Source of the DNA: JBAYHA01 sp041666425
Lineage (GTDB): Bacteria > Patescibacteriota > Patescibacteriia > UBA11705 > JABHMO01
Direction: 5' to 3'
DNA length: 6,091 bases
Assembly (NCBI GenBank): GCA_041666425.1
Contig: JBAYHA010000052.1
Location: 1-6,091 of the forward strand
In this document: positions 1-3,112 of the stretch, piece after piece
How the letters are laid out: each line of letters opens with the position of its first letter
Numbering within the stretch: the first letter of the stretch is position 1
Program-made: the position numbers and the translations under genes
The notes under the pieces: generated by a model
Database searches by the model: none
What the model was told of the DNA's origin: nothing
The model's input: only the letters and a program-made list of their open reading frames with translations

Positions 1-139
1 AGTCCTCAAAACACGAAGTCAACCCGTAGATTGCCATCGGTCCTTCGACCTGAACCGGCACCGGCCCCTCCACCGCCATATCACAGGCGGTGACGACCAT
101 AGCAACCAGAACAGAAACAATAAAAAATACCTTTCTCAT
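1..139 (-). CDS. Putative lipoprotein, 3' part beyond window edge
   Basis: The first 46 codons of a minus-strand gene are present and the reading frame runs off the left edge. The start at 139 is supported by a purine-rich AGGGAGGG site 4-5 bases upstream. Residues 1-18 form a classic type II signal: Arg2-Lys3, a hydrophobic core (about residues 4-16), then a lipobox V-T-A-Cys19. This predicts lipid modification at Cys19 and anchoring on the outer face of the cytoplasmic membrane. After Cys19 comes a Val/Pro-rich segment (about residues 22-35) and one more Cys at 43. No domain can be assigned from so short a piece. It lies 156 bases downstream of the 296-649 gene with no clear promoter between, so it is probably the third gene of the exported-protein operon. 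I do not recognise the family. The lipoprotein call is secure, the function unknown. Confidence 0.82.
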   Translation of the reverse strand, partial: MRKVFFIVSVLVAMVVTACDMAVEGPVPVQVEGPMAIYGLTSCFED

Positions 140-189
140 GAGACCCTCCCTAAAAAATTGTTTGCCCCGCAAAACGCGGAACATTTGTT
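140..189 (-). promoter_or_regulatory. Translation leader of the lipoprotein gene (SD, weak hairpin, AACAAA)
   Basis: Read on the minus strand, AACAAA (184-189) is followed by a weak 4-bp hairpin (CCGC 167-170 with GCGG 176-179, 5-nt loop) and the SD AGGGAGGG (144-151). AACAAA followed by a hairpin and then an SD also precedes the other two genes of the operon, where the hairpins are stronger. The SD fixes the start at 139. Confidence 0.55.
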
Positions 190-250
190 GATAAAATGAA
201 CACTAACACATCTGAAATCTCAATTTATTCAATTAAGAACTCGGATTTGC

Positions 251-275
251 GGGAGACGGTTGTGAACCGTCTCCC
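251..275 (-). terminator. Perfect 11-bp stem-loop after the 117-aa gene
   Basis: GGGAGACGGTT (251-261) and its exact complement (265-275) enclose a 3-nt loop, 20 bases past the stop codon at 296-298. No T-run follows on either strand, so this is not a standard intrinsic terminator. A 3' mRNA-stabilising or processing hairpin, or partial terminator, inside an operon is more likely. The hairpin at 751-778 occupies the equivalent position after the preceding gene. Confidence 0.6.
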
Positions 276-295
276 TGACCAGACTGTAAGTTCAG

Positions 296-649
296 TTACC
301 TGAATCTTACATTCTGGTCAAAGACACCCGCTTGGTCGAGGACGAAGGTCGTCCCCAGAACACCAAGTGCGACACTCCCCCAAAAAACAGGGGAGTTGTA
401 CCACTCGGTCTCGTGGTCTTCGACCACGACCTTGTTGTGGAGGAAGGTGCTGTCACCCCCCTCCGTGTTGATAATCAGCGGGACATCTCTGCCTGCTTCC
501 TCCTCGTCGGCCTCAGCCAACGAGAGTTCCCCAACATGTACCGTCGTTACTTTCGTAACGACAGGTGCCGGGTCATCACCGTCCTTCGCAAAAGCGAGAG
601 ACGGGACCATAACAGAAAAAAGAAAAATGAAACAAATAAATCCCCTCAT
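296..649 (-). CDS. Small secreted protein with C-terminal membrane helix; shares a module with its neighbour
   Basis: This is a 117-residue protein that I do not recognise. Residues 1-21 form a type I signal peptide: Arg2, a hydrophobic core rich in Phe/Ile, and an A-F-A cleavage motif before Lys22. Residues 22-33 are acidic and Pro-containing. Residues 34-76 match the C-terminal end of the 790-1464 product: V-T-x-V-x-V-x-E, an acidic stretch, D-V-P, then T-x-GG-x-S-x-F and N-x-VV. Residues 88-106 form a second hydrophobic segment, probably a membrane anchor, followed by a short tail ending in Arg. The mature protein would expose about 65 residues outside the cell and be held by its C-terminal helix. 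The start at 649 has AGGAGG at 656-661 with 6-nt spacing. Gaps of 140 and 156 bases to its neighbours contain hairpins but no good promoter, which suggests co-transcription. Protein features are well supported; the role is unknown. Confidence 0.78.
   Translation of the reverse strand: MRGFICFIFLFSVMVPSLAFAKDGDDPAPVVTKVTTVHVGELSLAEADEEEAGRDVPLIINTEGGDSTFLHNKVVVEDHETEWYNSPVFWGSVALGVLGTTFVLDQAGVFDQNVRFR
543..562. repeat. Perfect 8-bp intragenic inverted repeat
   Basis: GTCGTTAC (543-550) and GTAACGAC (555-562) enclose a TTTC loop inside the 117-aa gene, encoding the V-V-T-K-V-T-T stretch at the start of the shared module. It is one of several perfect stems within coding sequence of this half of the window; another lies at 412-428 in the same gene (7 bp, 3-nt loop). 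Confidence 0.6.
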
Positions 650-655
650 TGCTCA

Positions 656-693
656 CCTCCTGAAAATCGGCCTGCCAAAGCAGGGCCTTTGTT
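656..693 (-). promoter_or_regulatory. Translation leader of the 117-aa gene (AACAAA, hairpin, SD)
   Basis: On the minus strand AACAAA (688-693) is followed by a hairpin at 669-687 (GGCC-TGC against GCAG-GGCC with one bulged base, 4-nt loop), and then AGGAGG (656-661) 6 nt before the ATG. The order and part of the sequence (ACAAA, one base, GCCCTG) match the leader of the 790-1464 gene, so the two leaders look related. Confidence 0.6.
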
Positions 694-750
694 TAAAAAA
701 GAACTTCTACCCACCTGAATGCTTGAAAATATTTCAATCACTCGGGTTGG

Positions 751-778
751 AGCAGAAAGTCTAGCGAGACTTTCTGCT
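751..778 (-). terminator. Perfect 12-bp stem-loop after the PE-stalk gene
   Basis: AGCAGAAAGTCT (751-762) and its exact complement (767-778) enclose a 4-nt loop, 11 bases past the stop codon at 790-792. Neither strand has a T-run after it, so simple intrinsic termination is unlikely. Its place between genes of one probable operon suggests mRNA 3'-end protection, processing or partial termination. Confidence 0.6.
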
Positions 779-789
779 TCGTTGAACCG

Positions 790-1464
790 TTACCGCTTGA
801 CGCGGACAACGGTATTGGAGAAAACCGAATGGCCTCCCCCTGTTGAAATATTCACCCGAGGTAGATCCTCAGATGAACCCTCCTCAACGGAACCTTCGCC
901 TCCCTCTGGCACCCTAACCCGAGTTACCTCGAGCAGATCGCCAGCGGAGGGTTTCCCTGTCGCCTTCTTCTTCTTGGCGACCTTCTTTTTTGCCTTGGGC
1001 GGTATTTCCGCCTTCGGCTTGTCGGTTGTCTTTTGCACTACCCGCAGGCAGTGCATCAAACATCCGTCGTGTTTGTCGGCTTCGGCCCTGTCACAGGCCC
1101 CGTCGCCGTCATCATCCCAAGGGAATTGATACCCCTCAGGACAAATGGGTAGACCTTCACAACCGTGCCCATGGCACGGTGGGAAAACTACCGGTTCTGG
1201 TTCTGGCTCTGGCTCCGGTTCCGGAACTGGAACAGGAGCAGGATCGGGAATCGGACTCGGAGGAGTCGGAATTATTTCTTCCTCCTCCTCCGCATCTTCC
1301 GTCCTAGAGGGGACGGTTTTCACCGCCTCCTCGACTGCGGAAACTCTCTTCCCGAGGGCATCGTCTCTTTCCACCGAACCCTTCCCCACGCGAGCAGAGA
1401 AGAAAAAAGAAATCAATGCCCCCAAAATTAAAACCGCAAAAAAACACCAAATCACTCTTCTCAT
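790..1464 (-). CDS. Membrane-anchored surface protein: PE-repeat stalk, Cys-rich DxDGDG domain, shared C-terminal module
   Basis: From the third of three tandem ATGs this is 224 residues. That ATG is chosen because AGGAGG (1471-1476) abuts the first ATG (1470) with no spacing but lies 6 nt from 1464. In order: an N-terminal membrane helix (about 4-22) after Arg2-Arg3; a charged segment ending in five Glu (59-63); a Pro-rich stalk with an alternating P-E run (about 79-91); a compact domain with six Cys (97, 102, 108, 124, 135, 139) and the loop DDDGDGACD (117-125), the D-x-D-G-D-G-x-x-D pattern of calcium-binding repeats; a Lys-rich linker (about 157-171); and a C-terminal module (180-223) shared with the downstream gene. 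With no cleavage site, it should stay anchored with the bulk outside. It recalls TonB in its helix and PE linker but lacks a TonB C-terminal domain. Disulphides and calcium binding are inferences. It is first gene of the operon driven from 1768-1796. Confidence 0.76.
   Translation of the reverse strand: MRRVIWCFFAVLILGALISFFFSARVGKGSVERDDALGKRVSAVEEAVKTVPSRTEDAEEEEEIIPTPPSPIPDPAPVPVPEPEPEPEPEPVVFPPCHGHGCEGLPICPEGYQFPWDDDGDGACDRAEADKHDGCLMHCLRVVQKTTDKPKAEIPPKAKKKVAKKKKATGKPSAGDLLEVTRVRVPEGGEGSVEEGSSEDLPRVNISTGGGHSVFSNTVVRVKR
1162..1180. repeat. Perfect 8-bp intragenic inverted repeat
   Basis: ACCGTGCC (1162-1169) and GGCACGGT (1173-1180) are separated by CAT, inside the Cys-rich domain coding region. 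This is an example of the hairpin enrichment within genes of the left half. Confidence 0.6.
1193..1258. repeat. Degenerate hexamer array encoding the PE stalk
   Basis: Eleven consecutive 6-base units each begin with GG on the plus strand (GGTTCT, GGTTCT, GGCTCT, GGCTCC, GGTTCC, then more diverged units). The first seven or so units encode alternating Pro and Glu of the stalk on the minus strand. This looks like slippage expansion that later diverged, and the stalk length may vary between strains. Confidence 0.7.
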
Positions 1465-1470
1465 CATCAT

Positions 1471-1496
1471 CCTCCTGCCCTGTCGAATGACAGGGC
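1471..1496 (-). promoter_or_regulatory. SD AGGAGG with an immediately adjoining perfect hairpin
   Basis: GCCCTGTC and GACAGGGC (1477-1484 and 1489-1496) form an 8-bp stem with a 4-nt loop, and the 3' foot directly touches AGGAGG (1471-1476). The SD position selects the third of three tandem ATGs (1462-1464). A hairpin touching the SD could modulate ribosome access. Confidence 0.65.
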
Positions 1497-1592
1497 GTTT
1501 GTTGTGAATTCAACGAACCATTTTAATTCGTCATGATATGCAAGGAATCTCTAAAAAAATCTTTTCAACTGTAACATTTAAATTTCTGCTAC

Positions 1593-1652
1593 AAAGTTAA
1601 AAAAGTTCTTCGGCTTATTTTCGCAAATAGGCCTCATCACTTTTTTAACTTT
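1593..1652 (-). promoter_or_regulatory. 60-base two-tier hairpin with tandem G-A internal loop and GNRA tetraloop
   Basis: The outer arms 1593-1606 and 1639-1652 are exact complements over 14 bp. A symmetric 5x5 internal loop separates them from an inner stem (1612-1620 with 1625-1633, 8 of 9 paired, one C-A mismatch). Read on the minus strand the internal loop is GAUGA opposite GAAGA, which can pair as G-A, A-G, U-A, G-A, A-G. The terminal loop is GCGA, a GNRA tetraloop. On the plus strand the loops would be unstructured pyrimidine mismatches, so the RNA is probably the minus-strand transcript. It sits midway in the operon leader. Confidence 0.6.
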
Positions 1653-1727
1653 TCGCGACGAAATTGTAAAGGTTTCGTTGTAATACGACTTTATCAGCGC
1701 TTCCTAAATCACGAACTAAAATCATTC

Positions 1728-1745
1728 GTCAACAGCTACGACTTG
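1728..1745 (-). promoter_or_regulatory. Conserved 18-base box, copy 1
   Basis: CAAGTCGTAGCTGTTGAC on the minus strand matches the copy at 2906-2923 in 17 of 18 positions. It begins 22 bases downstream of the -10, so it lies at about +16 to +33 of the transcript. It may be a DNA operator or an RNA element, since its 3' end overlaps the first leader hairpin. The core AAGTCGTA recurs at 1684-1691. Confidence 0.65.
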
Positions 1746-1767
1746 GACATTTTTTAAATAACATAGA

Positions 1768-1796
1768 ATTATAGCATAGTTTTTAAATGTTGTCAA
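1768..1796 (-). promoter_or_regulatory. Consensus sigma-70-type promoter of the exported-protein operon
   Basis: TTGACA (1791-1796) and TATAAT (1768-1773) are separated by exactly 17 bp, with TGC just before the -10 (extended -10). Transcription should start near 1761, giving a leader of about 297 nt. The same layout, including CC before the -35, is seen at 2942-2970. Confidence 0.85.
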
Positions 1797-1810
1797 GGTC
1801 TATTGGTAAT

Positions 1811-1829
1811 GTGCAAATACATATTGCAC
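1811..1829. repeat. Inverted repeat upstream of the operon promoter
   Basis: GTGCAA (1811-1816) and TTGCAC (1824-1829) flank a 7-base spacer, centred about 24 bp upstream of the -35. The place suits an activator or repressor site, but nothing equivalent is seen upstream of the 2942-2970 promoter. Confidence 0.3.
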
Positions 1830-1979
1830 TTTCGATTCCCCTTAATTATTATTCTGGGTATAATCGAGGAATATTTTAAAAATAATGAACGTTCAATATT
1901 GTAATCAATTCTTAAAAAAGATTTCTCGGCAAGCTCGAAATGACAACGGTTATAAATTATTCTAAATTTAAACAAAAAG
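1830..1979. other. Gene-free AT-rich spacer with a possible dispersed repeat
   Basis: No gene is supported here; the whole gene-free stretch runs from 1465 to 2087. A 10-bp palindrome TGAACGTTCA lies at 1885-1894. The segment at about 1919-1945 (minus strand GTCATTTCGAGC ... GAGAAATCT) resembles, from memory, a short intergenic element common in many bacterial genomes, with ATTTC (1921-1925) and GAAAT (1937-1941) as inverted ends. Its identity needs a genome-wide search. Confidence 0.35.
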
Positions 1980-2014
1980 AAAAGGAGCCAACTCGTTGAG
2001 TTAACTCCTTTTTT
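1980..2014 (-). terminator. Intrinsic terminator of the zinc-ribbon gene (bidirectional)
   Basis: AAAAGGAG (1980-1987) pairs with CTCCTTTT (2005-2012), and AACTC pairs with GAGTT inside a 2x2 mismatch, with a 3-nt loop. T-runs follow on both strands. It lies 74 bases after the stop codon at 2088-2090 and separates this transcript from the operon promoter. A smaller hairpin, CGGGT-N7-ACCCG (2022-2038), lies between stop and terminator. Confidence 0.72.
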
Positions 2015-2087
2015 CACCTGTCGGGTTTACTTTACCCGTTCCGCGCCGGTGACACACGAAAAATACTAATTTTCAAAAAGAACTAAA

Positions 2088-2795
2088 CTACCAAAGAAAC
2101 GTCAGCCCAATCACCGCAAGGAGAACTCCCACCGCACAAAGTGCGGGGAATACCCATCCCGGCACATCACATGTGTCGACACATCCCGACTTTCCCTCGA
2201 CCGGCTTCTCGGGCCGAGCGGGACGCTCGTCCTGCTGGAATGGCCTGACCGTCTTCGGCGATTTCTCGCCGAATGAATCATCCCTGCGGTCATCATCACG
2301 ACCGCGAGGGGGCTGGTTATTGCGGTCATCACGACCGTGCCGGCCTCCATCCGGCCGGACATCCCTCTTTGGGAGCGGACGATCCGGGGTCTCAATCCAC
2401 TTGATGCCGCCGATTGGCAAAGGCGGGATCTTCGGAAGGTCCACCGGCTTTTCGCCGGAAGAGGACTTTTCGTCTACCTTCTTTTTGTCACCCAGGTCGG
2501 GAAGAACTGGGTCCTTCTCCTCCGGCTTGAAGCCGGTTGGCAAAGGCGGAACCTTCAGAACCTTTGGCGGTTCCGGTTCCTTCTCCACAAGCTTATTGTC
2601 CTTGTCACCCAGGTCAGGAAGACCTGGGTCCTTCTCCGCCGGCTTCTTGCCCAGGTCGGGCAAAGTCGGCTCATCCTTCTTCACTTCCGCCGACTTCTCG
2701 CCGGCCGTCATTTCTTCCAACGGCGCCCCACAAAAGGGGCACTGTTTGGAATCACCCAGCACAGCGGCGAAACACTTCCCACAGCGCCTTATCAT
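2088..2795 (-). CDS. Zinc-ribbon protein with Pro/acid repeats and a C-terminal membrane tail
   Basis: This is a 235-residue protein of no family I can name. The N-terminus carries a zinc ribbon, C5-x2-C8-x10-C19-x2-C22. A long, probably disordered region follows: the motif L-P-D-L-G occurs at 45-49, 59-63 and 98-102, and a unit of about 40 residues (KDPxLPDLGDK ... PPLPxG) is duplicated at 53-90 and 92-132. Residues 144-175 are dominated by Arg, Asp and Gly. A Cys pair (C205, C209) comes just before a hydrophobic helix (213-235) that ends the protein, so it should be tail-anchored with the zinc ribbon in the cytoplasm. The start at 2795 is fixed by AGGAGG (2801-2806) at 5-nt spacing. It is a single-gene unit with its own promoter (2942-2970) and terminator (1980-2014). 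Base composition is much more GC-rich than the genes to its right. A scaffold or tethering role is only a guess. Confidence 0.8.
   Translation of the reverse strand: MIRRCGKCFAAVLGDSKQCPFCGAPLEEMTAGEKSAEVKKDEPTLPDLGKKPAEKDPGLPDLGDKDNKLVEKEPEPPKVLKVPPLPTGFKPEEKDPVLPDLGDKKKVDEKSSSGEKPVDLPKIPPLPIGGIKWIETPDRPLPKRDVRPDGGRHGRDDRNNQPPRGRDDDRRDDSFGEKSPKTVRPFQQDERPARPEKPVEGKSGCVDTCDVPGWVFPALCAVGVLLAVIGLTFLW
2254..2273. repeat. Perfect 8-bp intragenic inverted repeat
   Basis: TTCGGCGA and TCGCCGAA flank a TTTC loop within the zinc-ribbon protein gene. Other perfect stems in this gene lie at 2132-2146 (6 bp, 3-nt loop), 2522-2536 (6 bp, 3-nt loop), 2648-2664 (6 bp, 5-nt loop), and a 14-base palindrome, ATGTGTCGACACAT, near 2170-2183. 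Confidence 0.6.
2400..2639. repeat. Tandem duplication of a roughly 40-codon unit
   Basis: Protein residues 53-90 and 92-132 share K-D-P-x-L-P-D-L-G-D-K at the start and P-P-L-P-x-G at the end. At DNA level CACCCAGGTC occurs at 2489 and 2606, and TTGGCAAAGGCGG at 2414-2426 and 2537-2549. The copy at 2607-2629 is also a perfect 9-bp hairpin (ACCCAGGTC, 5-nt loop), while the other copy has only a 6-bp stem. Confidence 0.65.
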
Positions 2796-2811
2796 CTTGT
2801 CCTCCTGTTTT

Positions 2812-2829
2812 TCCGCCTTTGGCGGAGTT
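2812..2829. repeat. Dispersed palindromic repeat, single copy
   Basis: TCCGCC-TTT-GGCGGA followed by GTT; this 18-base string is identical to 4194-4211. Here it lies 5 nt upstream of the SD of the zinc-ribbon gene and forms its leader hairpin. Confidence 0.6.
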
Positions 2830-2905
2830 TATAAAAAACACTTTGTCAACAGAACAATGACTCCTATAATTTGTTTAAATTTACAAATTTTAAAAACTAT
2901 GTTCT

Positions 2906-2923
2906 GTCAACAGATACGACTTG
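2906..2923 (-). promoter_or_regulatory. Conserved 18-base box, copy 2
   Basis: CAAGTCGTATCTGTTGAC on the minus strand differs from the 1728-1745 copy by one base. It begins 18 bases after the -10. Conservation continues a few bases on both sides (AAATG before it, purines after it). Confidence 0.65.
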
Positions 2924-2941
2924 CCATTTAATGAACTTACC

Positions 2942-2970
2942 AGTATAGCACGGAATTAAAAATGTGTCAA
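2942..2970 (-). promoter_or_regulatory. Near-consensus sigma-70-type promoter of the zinc-ribbon gene
   Basis: TTGACA (2965-2970), 17-bp spacer, TATACT (2942-2947), with TGC before the -10. It parallels the operon promoter at 1768-1796 in sequence and spacing, and both start with CC-TTGACA. The inferred start is near 2935. Confidence 0.82.
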
Positions 2971-3079
2971 GGAAGCCTAAAAAACTGACCCTTTACAGAA
3001 TGATCCCTTCGAGACAAACCAACTTATTTTTTCACAAATAAATAATTTATAAACAAATGACTCCCCCAATTTTAAAACT

Positions 3080-3108
3080 AAAAAGAGCCTTTTCAAGCTC
3101 TTTTTTTT
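3080..3108 (-). terminator. Intrinsic terminator after the Wzz-like gene
   Basis: AAAAAGAGC (3080-3088) pairs with GCTCTTTTT (3097-3105) over a short loop, 5 bases after the stop codon at 3113-3115. It has a T-run on both strands, so it can work in either direction. The following 2976-3079 holds nothing else I can support. Confidence 0.8.
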
Positions 3109-3112
3109 ATTT

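Larger units (their letters stand above)
1465..1761 (-). promoter_or_regulatory. Long structured 5' leader of the exported-protein operon
   Basis: This is the approximately 297-nt span between the inferred transcription start (about 1761) and the chosen ATG; it holds no gene. In transcription order it contains the 18-base box (1728-1745); a hairpin ACGAA-N9-TTCGT (1711-1729); a second of the same design, ACGAAA-N9-TTTCGT (1658-1678); the 60-base hairpin 1593-1652; a third ACGAA-N9-TTCGT (1513-1531); AACAAA (1498-1503); a perfect 8-bp hairpin (1477-1496); and the SD. A weak stem near 1575-1600 followed by a T-run (1553-1559 region) could act as an attenuator, but it is not convincing. The length and regular structure suggest a cis-acting regulatory RNA. 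I match it to no known riboswitch class. Confidence 0.55.
2796..2935 (-). promoter_or_regulatory. Structured leader of the zinc-ribbon gene
   Basis: This is about 140 nt from the inferred start (about 2935) to the ATG. ACAGAACA and TGTTCTGT (2849-2856 and 2900-2907) form an 8-bp long-range stem whose 5' arm overlaps the conserved box. It encloses a second perfect 7-bp hairpin (AATTTGT 2868-2874, ACAAATT 2883-2889). TGTCAACAGA occurs twice (2844-2853 and 2905-2914). Close to the gene are TCCGCC-TTT-GGCGGA (2812-2826) and the SD AGGAGG (2801-2806). Confidence 0.5.

Noticed and set aside
332..764. Two plus-strand open frames of about 125 codons
   Set aside because: They overlap the signal-peptide-bearing minus-strand gene and have no ribosome binding site or recognisable protein features.
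1193..1258. CRISPR-like or minisatellite array
   Set aside because: The units are 6-base, in frame, and encode the Pro-Glu stalk; there are no spacers.
790..1464. TonB
   Set aside because: The N-terminal helix and PE linker are similar, but there is no TonB C-terminal domain, no ExbB/ExbD neighbours, and a Cys-rich domain is present instead.
1859..1864. Plus-strand TATAAT as a promoter
   Set aside because: There is no -35 match at 15-19 bp upstream and no gene downstream on the plus strand.
1793..2017. Minus-strand open frame of 74 codons
   Set aside because: It runs through the terminator, a probable dispersed repeat and the -35 of the operon promoter. It has no SD and its composition is that of a translated spacer.
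2895..2914. Second promoter using TTGAC inside the 18-base box as a -35
   Set aside because: Seventeen bases downstream there is no TATAAT-like hexamer in either copy.
1733..2929. Tiny upstream reading frames beginning with the ATG just before each 18-base box
   Set aside because: The two ATGs are similarly placed, but the frames differ by one base and give unrelated 4- and 6-residue peptides, so a conserved leader peptide is not supported.
2173..2931. Long plus-strand open frame (252 codons)
   Set aside because: It is antisense to the zinc-ribbon gene, Ser/Gly/Arg-rich in the way expected of a shadow, and has no SD. The minus frame has a clear zinc ribbon, membrane tail, SD, promoter and terminator.
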